Shown here one piece after another: positions 48,501 to 60,600 of a stretch of DNA of 64,000 bases. Positions within the stretch are counted from its first letter, which is position 1. Each line of letters begins with the position of its first letter. The notes below the pieces were generated by a model, which was not told where the DNA came from, made no database searches, and saw only the letters and a program-made list of their open reading frames with translations. The translations under genes were made by a program, and so were the position numbers. The DNA comes from Nymphalis io (Eukaryota > Arthropoda > Insecta > Lepidoptera > Nymphalidae), in the NCBI RefSeq assembly GCF_905147045.1, contig NC_065918.1, positions 9,176,001-9,240,000 on the forward strand, written 5' to 3'.

Positions 48501-48985
48501 CCACCGTCGACGATACATTTTATTGTCGGACAGAAGGGAATTAAATTATACAACCATCTTTCTAGTTATAGCCCTTACAGATATATAAGTTCATTACCTC
48601 ATAGAGTTCGAACTCGGGATATAATTCAATAGTTGCATATGACATTACTCGTAGATAGAGATACCAATGAATTAAATATAATTTAAAAATAATATAAAAT
48701 TAACTGACGCAATAAAAAATTAATTACTTTAATAAATTACTATCAAACCACCCCGCACTAAAGTCTTGTCTTGAATCTTCGCTCGCTAAATCTTCGTAAA
48801 GATAAAATTGTATATTGTAAAAAAGTATCTTTTCCCATTTTTTGTTTTTTAGTTTTTTGTTGTCGGTATTGTGATTTTTAGTTTTGTAAGCTATATATAT
48901 TTTTTTTAGTGTTTTTTTAATCATTACTTTTCTAACAAAGTAAACGTGGCCGACGTCATGCGGCTTACTTTACTTTATCAAAGAG
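45580..48985. other. Intergenic stretch without recognisable gene
   Basis: AT-rich throughout, with small less AT-rich patches at about 45830-46080, 47510-47600 and 47960-48070. The patch near 46985-47050 carries 'gaccgattttgatgaaacaa', a core common to lepidopteran interspersed repeats. Nothing further can be supported. Confidence 0.45.
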
Positions 48986-49150
48986 TTCTCAGAAGTCACT
49001 ACCTCACACCTCCATGAGATCACTTGATGTTACCAAATTACCCACTCATCATATTCTATCAAAAGCAATACTTTGTATTGTTGTGTTCCAGTTTAAAGCG
49101 TGAGTGAGCCAGTGTTATTACAGATATAAGCATAACATCTTAGTTGAGGA
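48985..49150 (+). repeat. SINE-A copy, partial
   Basis: 'acccactcatcatattctat', 'caatactttgtattgttgtg', 'ttccagtttaaagcgtgagt', 'gagccagtgttattacagat', 'ataacatcttag' match the 5' half of SINE-A in plus orientation. The 3' half with its tail is absent. Confidence 0.65.
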
Positions 49151-49154
49151 TAAT

Positions 49155-50515
49155 TAATAATACAGTGCGAATGTCTCTATGGACAGTAGTTGTCAGGTAT
49201 GTGTATGTCACATTTAAAAAAAACCGTACTTATGTTCATAATTAAATGTATGTTGCAGTTTAAAATCTATTCGACAGTAAACAGAAATCGACTTCGTAAA
49301 TTTGTGTACGTACAAGACCTTACTGATGAAGCTAACAACACGTCATAAAAAGCATACCTTTTTTTAGTGTTAAATGAAAACTCTTGTAGAATAAAATCTT
49401 ATATTAATAAATTATCTTATCTACTAAAAGATGTATAAAATAATAACTTTAATGGGGCCTCGATTAAGTAACAGTTAAAAAATCCATCTTTAATAAAAAG
49501 CCTCTCAGATGGCGGCCATTTTAACCAAATTACGATATATGTCAGTTCTAGTAACCTGTAGTGAAAAATATTAAAAAAGTATTTATAATGTAGTTCATAT
49601 ATAATGGGATTTTAGTTTGTATATCATTAGTAGTTTTATGTGTTAACGCTCACTTCGTTAATTTTTAAACAGTACGTACTTTGAAATGTCCTGTTTTAAA
49701 ATATAATATTATTAAATGTTGATTTATGCTGTTTACATTACTTTGTTCAAATTATAAATTAAAGATTCATAAAGAAGTCGTTATTTCGTCTTTAAGTCGC
49801 AATCATTCCAGTTAGATTAACGATTACGCAATTACCTATTTCTACACAGGTTTCAAATAATAGCTTGATATAGTAATGTTAATTAATGATATCTAAACAA
49901 TATTAAAGATTGGTGACGGTTCTTAATCTTCAAAACTTGAAATTGTCAATTACGAAAATTCATCAAGTTATTCGAGTATTTAAATGCAACAAAATATTTT
50001 TCTCTCGTATATTGTATTGAGAAGTGTTGAAAATTGGTGTTGTTTTATGCACTCAGGTGTTTAGCAGAGGTCAAGCTAATTAACGTTAAGCACAGGTGCC
50101 GAGCTTGACAAACGGGTATTTTTAATTGCTCCTGCAAATTAAAATTAATATATTTTTTTAAATATCACTTATCTAATGATGGAATGTTAATATGTATATA
50201 AATAATATGTACGCTAAGGTCACAACTTGAAACTGACGTTGAAACAATTTAATTGCGTCCGTAAAAAGGTGCCATTTAGTAAATTGACATTATGTATAAA
50301 CAAAGTATGGTATTTACGTGAAATCGAGTGATATTGTTATCTTGATTTTATTTTACTTACGTGTTAAAATATTGGTGAATATATCATTTTAAATATTTCA
50401 AGACATGTTAAGTAAATAAATGTAACATCTAAAAGTCCTAAGCAAGTAAATGAAAAAATGTAATTGTTTAATGTACATTCATAATATTATAAATTAACTA
50501 TAAAGGTAAATAAAC
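49155..50515. other. Intergenic AT-rich stretch
   Basis: No recognisable gene or repeat. Confidence 0.45.
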
Positions 50516-50729
50516 ATTTGCGGACTGCGAGAAGGCTTTTGACTCTATTGAGATCTGGTGTGTTCTGGAGTCCTTATAACTATGCCAAATCAATTGGCAA
50601 TACATCCAAGTGCTGAAGGTTCTATAAGACGCTGCTGTTATGATCGGCAAAGTACAAAATCAGCAGTCCGATCCTAGATGTAATATCCCCAAAATTATTC
50701 ACTAATGCTGTTAGTACTATGCTTTAGAG

Positions 50730-51452
50730 CAGTGATTCTCAACCACTGTGCCGTGCTTATTTGTGTGCCGCCAAATTTTAGATATATAATTATGTTAATA
50801 TTATTAAATAATATGATTTAAAAAAAATCCTTTTAACAGGAATATATATTTAAATCCATAATATCTGATTGGGTTCGTAATCCATTTCTCATAACGGATA
50901 CTTCTGTATTTGACTTAACTTTGAATGAAGAGGAAGAACTCATTTTGCTTTCGAATAATCGAGATTTAATTTTAAAACATTTAGAAGAATCGATTAATTC
51001 ATTTTGGATTAATATTAGATGCGATTATCCAGTGATAGCCAAAATAGCTTTAAAATTTCATTTATCCACATCATTTTGGTGTAAATTCGGATTTTTAGCA
51101 TTAACCAACATTAAAACTAAAAAAATTTAAGATTGTTAAATGTAGAAGACGATATGAGAGTAGCATTATCATTTTTACGACCAAATATAAATGAAATTAT
51201 CAAAAACACCAAGCTTATATTTCGCATTTAAAGTATTCTTATTATTTATTTGTAATTATTCCCTTAATAAACGTACTGTTATTTTTGTAGTACATTTATT
51301 ATTTTGCACAATTAAAATTATTATAAAAAACTATTTTATGCAGTGTGTTATAGATATGTAAATAATTTTTAAACTTATATTTTTCTTTTTGTGCCGCCAA
51401 ATTTTGAAATCGTTAAAAGTTTGTCGAAACAAAAAAAGATTAAAAATCACTG
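50730..51452 (+). mobile_element. hAT-family transposon fragment nested in the RTE relic
   Basis: Ends read CAGTGATTCTCAACC on the left and, as complement of the right end, CAGTGATTTTTAATC, matching hAT termini. Flanking 8-bp direct repeats CTTTAGAG (50722-50729) and CTTTGGAG (51453-51460) differ at one base, as expected for an aged hAT target duplication. At 723 bp the element is far too short for a full transposase, so it is an internally deleted copy. Confidence 0.88.
50863..51230 (+). pseudogene. C-terminal hAT transposase remnant (dimerisation domain)
   Basis: The frame reads WVRNPFL, then FDLTLNEEEELILLSNNRD, then SINSFWINIRCDYPVIAKIA and FGFLALTNIKTKK. After a frameshift it continues LNVEDDMRVALSFLRPN. 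Phe-Trp and Leu-Thr-Asn-Ile-Lys-Thr-Lys blocks match the C-terminal dimerisation domain of hAT transposases of the kind domesticated in SCAND3/ZBED-type proteins. The catalytic core is missing. Confidence 0.8.
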
Positions 51453-51899
51453 CTTTGGAGGATATACATAAACGGCGAGAATTTTTTTTGAGATTTGCAG
51501 ATGATATCGTCATCGTGGCAGAAACCGTGCAGTATATACTGAATAGCCTGGCTGATTCTTCTGCTCGTATTGATCTCTGGGTGAACTTGTTCAATGAACA
51601 CGTCAACCTGGAACCGATAGCTCTTAACGGAGTTCCTCTCGAAGTTGTTCAGAAGTATGTCTGCTTGGGTAAACTTTACAGTTGGGTCGAAACAACTTCG
51701 AGAAGGAGACGCGTAAAAGAGTACAGCTGGGCTGGGCAGCGTATAGGAAACTTGGTCTTTTCGTCACGGATACCGCAATGCTTGAAGACAAAAATCTTCA
51801 ACGAGTGCGTTGCCTTTAGAGAGGGCTATGACCAGCAGTGGACGACAAGGAATGATGATAAAACTAAGAGTCTTATTTTTCATACGGATTTCTTCTAAA

Positions 51900-54480
51900 T
51901 CACTATAATCACAGTATATTTATAGGTTTTTTACTGTATGAAATGACCAATTCTTGACCCGAATGGGTGCGTTGTATTTCGTAAGAGAAGGGATTAATAA
52001 AACAACAAGGTATTACTAATATTTCTATTTTTTAATTTATTGTTTATTCGTCTTCCAAGTAAGATTTTGCTCTTTTAATAATATTATTATTAATAATAAT
52101 TAAGAATTAATAAATTGCAAGAGAATCCACTAATGACTACTTAAACTTAGCGTTGATTATTTGAAATCTAATAGTTAATTAGTGTCATTGGTCACAATTA
52201 TTGTGTAATAATTCGATGTTCAGATTTTCAGAAATATTATTTTGTAATAAAACAAGGTCAGTTACTTCTGATGCGACTGGCAGAAATGTTTATCATATAT
52301 ACCTATTTAAGGTAATTCTTGAATGTAGGTAATATAACTATTGTATTGTTACGTATTTAGCCAATTTACTTTTAATCAATCTGAAAGTGTTTTTTATATA
52401 TAATTTATTGGCCCCCATAATATCGATGTCGCCGCTAGTCTATCATGACTTTTACTATTGATGTCTTAATTATATCAAACGACAGGTTCTATTGTCATAT
52501 TGAAAAGACTTCATTGCTTCTTACACATATTTATACTATACATATGGGAGGCACCCAGAAATATTTAGCTTATTATTGTAATTTTCAAAATAATAAAATT
52601 TCATATAGCAACTACAAACACGAAATATCTTAATGGTTAATTATTTATATAGTATTTTCTAAAGCTTGAAACCTGTGTACATTTCAAAATTATGTCAATC
52701 TTGCATTTAAGACATATTCAAATGTGGTACCTAAATAAAGCATTGATGCTTAGAAATTATTAAATAGTAAATGTAATATTATAATTAATTATTTAAAAAG
52801 ATAACTAAACTTTTCTGGGAACCTTATTAATTTTAAGTCAAGGTTTGTATTTATGTATGTAGAATATAAGACTGCACGAATCTGACCATGTCTTATATAA
52901 AGTTTCATTCTTAAACTAAACATACTAAAATCCAAAATCATATCATATCAGTTGGTCTAAAGCAAATTACGAAAAGTAATATAGTTGTAATATCGTCCTT
53001 TGTCCAAAATAATAAGCACGATTTGTATTTATTGATTATTAAAATTCTAAATCATAAAAAATATTTTATAACGACTTACATTTTGTATAATAAAGACATG
53101 ATTATTTCATAATTTTAAAAACAAATATAAAAACACTGTAAAAAAACTCATGACTAGTTTCAGCCAGACTAAAGCTCTCAAAACCTACCGTAAGTTAAGT
53201 GTAAAACTAAATAAATTCCTATGAGCAAAGTTATAATCAATTAATTGTAATTACTAGATTGCACGTTTTTTTATCTTAATAATGTACTATATTTACAATT
53301 TTTTTTATTTAAAAATATTATTTATAATTCGCATTTTTCTTTTTGTCTTAAGCTTTGTGGATGTATTTGTGTACTACAATTACTAAGTCGGTGCGGATTT
53401 AAATTATCGAGAAAATATAATTAATGTTATATTTGTAGAACAGTTTCAAATAATATAAATCTTTGGTATCATTATTTTTTCATAAATGAAAACGGTTTGT
53501 ATGTAGATACTATTGATATTATTTATAATCATTATTAAAATTAGAATTCATTAGCATTGTACTAATTCCATTCATTTTAGTAACTATTGTTTACTAATGA
53601 CTAAATATAAATCGAAATGTGACTTATTTACAATGAAATTTAAATCTATTTTGGCTAAATGTCGCTAATAAACGCTTGATATAAGAATTGTGCCATGTTT
53701 GTGATCGTGAGCGAAAAGTAAGAAATTATAACAAAACAATATAACTAAAGTACTGCAAACACTTTCCTCCCATAACTCTAGAACAGAAATTGCTATCTAC
53801 ACTTCATTTGTAAAAAGGGCACTCTTAAAATTACTTTGTACAAATTTTAATAATACAGGAACAGAATAAGTTCAAATAATAAACATATTTTATCAAATAG
53901 ACTGTGTATAGATTAGGAGAAAGTCAATATTTTATTTAAAGTAATGCATAAATTATACCTACTTTACAAGACATTGTTTGTTTCGTATGCTCTTTACCTA
54001 ATCTAGCAACAGTCCATTGTACAATAGTAAAATTTTATCGTATGTTTTCGATGTATGGTACTTCGACAGGACATCTCAACCAATGTGTCCACTTCGAATC
54101 CGCAACACAGCGATGAAGTTACTAACATTAAACACAGAATATTGATTATTTTGCAAGGCACATTTTCTTAAAAATCCTGATTTTCATATACAATTCGACG
54201 TTCAAAAAACATCAAAACCCGGCGCGTTACAAATTAACAATGTATGAAAAAGCGACTTGTATTAATTTTAATGATATGTATATAATCAATTATATACCCT
54301 GTGTCTCGAAAAATACACACATGAAGGTAATTTCACATGAAAAGAAAATAAGACACGTTACACGATATCTACTCTAGTAACTACGTTGCGTTCGATTTTT
54401 TAAATAAAACTTAAATGCAAAAATGTAGATGCGTTTTAAATGAGATCTTATTATTGCTCACGAGAAAGTATTCTTGGCGA
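51900..54480. other. Intergenic sequence between the RTE relic and acj6
   Basis: AT-rich with no recognisable gene or repeat. The part next to 54480 is probably acj6 3' UTR on the minus strand. Confidence 0.45.
53931..53936 (-). terminator. Candidate acj6 polyadenylation signal
   Basis: TTTATT on the plus strand is AATAAA on the minus strand, about 670 bases beyond the acj6 stop. Many such hexamers occur in AT-rich sequence, so this is only a candidate. Confidence 0.25.
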
Positions 54481-54548
54481 TGAAGCGCCGATGTCACTGA
54501 TGTGGCCTTTATAGGCTAGGCCATGGCCATGTCCATGCGGCTGGCGAC

Positions 54549-54602
54549 TCAGTACCCGTACCCAGTTCCTGGATACAGTAGAGCCGCGCCGCCTCCCGCC
54601 GG
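54549..54602 (-). other. In-frame extension after the acj6 stop
   Basis: Directly after TGA (54605-54603) the same frame stays open for 17 codons (PAGGGAALLYPGTGYGY) to a second TGA. See findings for the possible readthrough or micro-intron. Confidence 0.35.
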
Positions 54603-57600
54603 TCAGTGTTGCGCCGCAAATTTCATACGCTTCTGTTTTTGTCTCTGATTACAAAACCAAACTCGAACAACATTCTTTTTTAAGTCTAATTTTTCTGCAA
54701 TCGCTGCAATCTTTTCACCGGAGGGTCGTGGCTGAACTGCAAAATAAGCTTCAAGGCTTCTCTTTTCTGGTGCGGCTATGGATGTTCTCTTTCGCTTCTT
54801 TTCGCCGGCTGGTAATACACTTGGTGCGTCTGGATCTCGTCTTTTATTCTTAGCTTGAGCTTCTGCTTCTTCCAACCAAGCTTGTAGTATAGGTTTTAAA
54901 GCAATCATATTATTATGACTTAATGTCAAGCTCTCAAATCTACAGATTGTACTTTGAGAAAGAGCCCCAACCCCTGGCAGTTTTAAATTGGCTAGCGCTT
55001 TCCCGACATCCGCTTGAGTCACACCAAGTTTTATTCTTCGTTGCTTAAATCTCTCTGCAAAGGCTTCGAGTTCTCGAGGATCAGTATCTGTATCAGGATG
55101 AAGAGCAGCAGAGGGATGACCAAGGTGCGCTGGTGGTGCATGACCTAAACCTCCAGGGTGGTGATGATGGTTCATAACGTGGTTCATGGCTCCATAGCCA
55201 TGCAATTGGTGATGAGGTGGCGCCGCTTCTCCCATCGGTGCCAGGGTGGTCATGGATGATGATGTGAGTGGATCAAGCATATCCAAACCTTCCATACCAT
55301 GATGGCCCATCTGCGGAAAAAATGGCTTTTGTAATTCGTTTTTATCATACTGTCAAATTTTCTCGTATTAAAAGGATTACTATAGATATGGGGTGACGTG
55401 ATCTTTATTGTCATTCGCCGAATTAACTTCTGTATTCATGTTAAATCATACGTTTTATTGTAAACAAAGAGGGGGGCGGTAACAATAGCCGCACTCGGGG
55501 ACGATATGGAAACATAAACAATCATCTTTGTGCAGATTTGCACTCATTCTTTATGAGTGCAAACACTTGTTTTTTCATAGGAGGGTGAATCTGTTGTGAC
55601 GTTGATTGGTTGCAAGTGTTTTACCAATATGCTCATGTCGTTGACCGGCTTTGTAGCGAAAATGAATGTTTGCAATGTTTCAAAGTCGTACGAGCATATG
55701 TGACTATTTTATATTTCGACCATAAAAATAATATAACGCATTAAATTGATTTCTTAGAATAATGGAAAATATTATCATTAATATTTTAAATTAAAAATAA
55801 AATTAATTTACTTCCATAGAAGTATTTATATTTGAATAGGATATTTATTACAAAATCCAAAGGTAGTTTTAGAGACTTAAAGCTTTATATAAAAACTGCA
55901 ACAACCGGCGATCTTCATGAGGCAATTTATCTCAGTCTAAGAACAGGCCGTAAGTCTTTCGCTAGCAATTTTTCGATGGCGTTTCTAAGGGGTGGCGCAG
56001 TAGGTGCAGCGGGCCTCGCACGAGGTCCCGGGGGACCGGTAGATCACAATTATCCGGTATAAGTACGCGTGTAGCACGTAATGTTACATGCTATACGGCT
56101 TACAACATTCTATTTTTTTTATTTGTCATCTGTAGTTCCATTTGTATGTAATAATTATAGCACAGAGGCATAATTTTTTTATCATAACATTTTCTATGAC
56201 ATTAATAATAGACTCGTCTTAGTATGTAAAGCTTGATATCAACTTTTATTATAAAACTAAAAGTCAACGTGTATTATTTGATATATAAGCTGTTTAATTT
56301 TCTGCGGTGTAATTTAATACGGCTTGCAGAATTAATTACACAAAAATTATATTTATTGTTGTAAATTTCAAATCCGTCTTAAATATTCAATACAACTAAG
56401 ATTAAAAAACGTTAATGATGTTATAATTTAAAACAGATATAAACAAAGCGACTGTAATTAATAAATGATAGAAGTGAAACTACATTTGCATCAGAAATGT
56501 TTTATTTTGAATTTACGGTGCAATTATACTACTATAAAATAAAAACTAAAAAATAAATCATATTACTCAACTCCAGATAATACATACGATAAAAGAGCCT
56601 GGAGTTAGTATCTATTGATTTTTCAAATATGATAATATATAATGTAAATTAAATAATATTTAATTGGAGGAAAAGAATAATTACTGACTTTTTTGCTTCT
56701 TCTTTCTGGTGTAATATATACATGAGACCGGTGGTCGCTTTATATTTAATATGATCCTGTAAATGTTTCAAAAATGCTTGTGAAAACCTACTTGAATAGA
56801 GTTATTTTGATTAAACGGAGAACTTAACTTAAATATTGAAACTTTACTCTTAGCGCAGTTTAATTTCAACAACATAAGTAGTTGTAAGAATTCAATACAC
56901 GTACAATACATAACATAATTGTTGGTGTAAAAATAGTAACACTATTAACTATCGACTTTTTTGCTTACTATGTTTGATCGGAATAACTTAAATATTCAGG
57001 GTGTGAATCGCCGCTAGTATATATAATAAAAGCTAAAATCCTTTCTTAATGCACAATCTGTTAATTAATAACAATCATTTGCTGGTGTGTCCCTTAAAAG
57101 AGAAAAGAAATATAAAGTAAACTATTTTTCCGGTAATGCGTCGTAGGTAACCAGTATTGATAAATGTCATCGTTAGATATTCAAATAGCTAGTATTACAA
57201 GATAGCCTGTGCAATCAAAGCAATAGGAAAATGTCAATACGCGTTTAAGTTCATTTACATAATACCCTGTGATGGCATTTAATGCGCAATTCAAGCTTTA
57301 TTTAGTTTGCAAATTGTCATGCAAGTGGAGCGAAAAACTCAGACAAATATTTTTGACGTTGAATATAAAAACGTATTTTTAATAATACGCAACAATGATT
57401 TGTTCGATCGCTTATGATTTACGTAATGTAGCACTACGTCACTTAAAATGTTCACAATGCATTTCACAATGCAAGTGGATATTAAATAAATTATACTCTG
57501 TTAATAGTGATTTCTATCGCACTGTTATTATTTGAACAAGTGGCCGAATATACATGGGGATGCGATGGGGTGCGATATGGGGACTATGAAAACGGCATAC

Positions 57601-60600
57601 GTAATATTCTGTTTGTGTGTATGAAGGAGTTTTTAGTAATCGTTATTGGAGCTCTACATAGCTTTAAATTAAAAATGACATAAATGTGCAATAATGACCA
57701 CTGATTGGAGCAGTGATCATTGCAACTAGCTTTTACACTACGAACCCATTACTGCAATTTATTATCTTGTCATTAAAGGAACGTTCTTTAGATTTGTGTG
57801 TGTTTTCTCACTCCTGAAAATTATATAAAAGTTTATTTATTCTTAATTATATTATCCTTATCTCGCAAGACTGGACAAACACGATCCAAAGAAAATATAA
57901 GCGATCAAACAATTATTGTTAAAATTTCATACATATTAATATAAATTACATGAGAAAATTAAATGTTAGGAAAAAAATTAATTACATGCTTTATAAAATA
58001 ACAAAGATTAATCAATCCATATATCTAGCTAAGGAGATGCAACTGGGAAAAAAAATAATAAGCTATAAAATTGTATATGACTTTGTTATGATAATTTATT
58101 AATTATTTATAAAAAATGTTTGCGTGAATTTTAACAACTTAGTTGATATTAAATCTTTGCTTTAAAATATAACATTTATAAAAATAAGGTCGAATATTAT
58201 ATAATCCTTTGCAAATATGGTTTTCGAATATATTTTAAATAATTAACAGAGCTCCAGAAAGAGCGCGAAAAATAGTAAGCGCGGAATTGTCCATTCATTT
58301 TACATAAAAATATAGAAAGGAGATGAAAAAGGTAGAAGGTGGAAATTCAATATGCATCAATTCAAATTAAATGAAAGATAAAACTATAAGCTGGATAACG
58401 TACTATACAAATATTTTATTGATACGATAAAAACAGAAAGCAAAAAGTGCACCTCTTATTTTTAAAAATAAATGTTTTTATTTGCGTAATCTCTTTGCGT
58501 TAATGAAATGTTCATCTGACTGAGTTGAAGTATTATACAGTTAGTTATTCTTATAATCATATATCGTCATCAATATTTCAGTCATTTCTTTGGGTTTTGG
58601 ACTCGTTACGATTAACGTACAATTATTTATTGGTAGTACGCGAGTATCGCATAACGTACAAAAAAGTTAAAAACGCATTACAACGCATTAATTAGTTAAA
58701 AAAAAACAAAGTTACAGACGCTCGAGTCAATGATACTAAAATAAGACCACAATTAACATTATAATATAATATATATTATGACTTTGCTACAAATATAAGT
58801 ATAAATCAAGCAAAATATAAACGAATGAAAAAATAGTACTATAGATCTATTATGTAAGAAAAAAAGATATATCAGAAAGTTGACATTAATAATAATAACA
58901 TTGAAAGCTATAAGTTAGTTTACAACATTTCGTCATAGAAACGCATGTAAGATCTTACTAATTCAGTTTAATAAAACTTGCATGTTAAATGTAAATAATT
59001 AATACAAGTGGTAAATCCTTTGATTGTAATAATGATTTTCAAGTACTACTATTTTGTTCGATGTTGCTTTTCGTTTAACTACTTTAAATATCCAGAATCT
59101 TCTTATAAATCATATTCTGAAATGATAATTGCATTTTATCGTATATCTTTATTGTGAAGAAAAACTTTCTGAACATAAGAAAACGAATAAGATTATCTAA
59201 TAAAACATTAAGTTAAAAAACTACAACCACAGCCGTGATCGTATGCCAGTCGTAAAAATGACAGACAAGAATATTTTCTTGTTTCGAACTTTTCAGAGCG
59301 CGATTTTTTCCCGTAGACAGTTTTAAATTTATTTTGTTATTAATATTATTTTTGTTAGAAAGTGTATATAATTTTAGGGTCTTGTTTCATTACAATTATT
59401 GTTTATATACTCAAGTTACAGGATCATAATTCAGAAGTGCAAAGATTTACAAAATATTATTATACTTACTGTCTTTTATAAAATCATTGTGTTAAGTTAC
59501 ATTGTGAAATTAACTGAAATATTTCAAAATTACGTGGCCCGTATTATCAATTTTATTTATTTATTATACAAGTCATAGCCATCCATGTTTTTGACTTTTA
59601 TTACATTTTCTAAATACAATAAATTTTATACATATTTGTAATCACCTTTTAAAACTTTTGATTTTGATGCCTTATGAGGTAGGTTTGCTGTTTCTCTTTG
59701 TATCATCATTATATCGTGTTACATTTGAAAACGTTCGAGACGTTTAACTTTTAATGACAGCTTAACTTTTAACAATTTAGTTCGTTCGTATTGTAAATAT
59801 TAAAAGATATTAAAAATTAAGTCAAGCCCGCTATGTGTTTGGCCCCTAAATATCTCTTAATCTTAAATCAATATCTAGTATAAAGTTAACGCATGTGTGA
59901 ATTGTGGATACTTCTTGTTTCGTTTGACTGAAATTATTAAGTTTTTCTAAATATCACTTAATCCAAAATCAAACTACCGTGTAAAGTTTACGGATGCGAA
60001 AAGTGTTTAAGATGTGAGTTTATCATGACTAAAATTAGCCCGGCCTGACAACGTACCTTCCTTCGAATAATTCAATTAATGCGTGATTAATATATAAAAA
60101 TAAGTAAATAAATATAATAAAAGAGATAGGATCGAGTACATCTCTATAAATTATAATTTTTTTCCCAATAAAACTTTTTATTTCTGTAGTTTAATAAATA
60201 TGTAGTTTATGAAATGACATAAAGTTTTTGTCTATCTATCTATTTTTACACATTACACCCGTAAGCTACCGTGACGAATTTTGAGCGAGCTTTGAACATT
60301 AGTTTCAACTACGCGTCACGTCCCCAGTGGCAACGGTGACAATTGCTAGTAACAGTGAAAACGTTCATATGTCCTGTATTCCCATGAGTAAACATATTTT
60401 TTTGTTTTCCCCTTCAAGTAGTTTAGAGTTTGTGTTTAAGTTTAACCTATCGTTTGTTTGTTGGTAACAGTAGCTCGACGGAGCTGCTTCTATTTTATAT
60501 ATATAATGTATGTTCGTAAATGTTTAACACGGACAAACTTTAGTCCATTTTCTTGTTTGTTGGATATAAAATGGAAAAATGGAACCTTATTTTACTGTGC

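Larger units (their letters stand above)
50519..51862 (+). pseudogene. RTE-type LINE reverse-transcriptase relic, interrupted by a hAT insertion
   Basis: Left part (50519-50729): CEKAFDSIEIWCVLESL, NWQYIQVLK and, with frameshifts, IGKVQNQQSDP and LFTNAVSTML, all typical of RTE-clade reverse transcriptase. Right part (51453-51862): WRIYINGENFF, then, after a one-base shift, the catalytic-box region FLRFADDIVIVAETVQYIL, DSSARIDLWVNLFNEHV, RIPQCLKTKIFNECV, ending with the usual RTE 3' sequence (gctatgaccagcagtggacg) and a short GAT repeat. Removing the insert and one target copy restores the reading ML-WRIYINGE across the junction. Stops, shifts and a deletion before the 3' end show it is dead. 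Confidence 0.88.

Noticed and set aside
50921..51130. Small plus-strand frame taken as a host gene
   Set aside because: It is the dimerisation-domain remnant of the nested hAT element.
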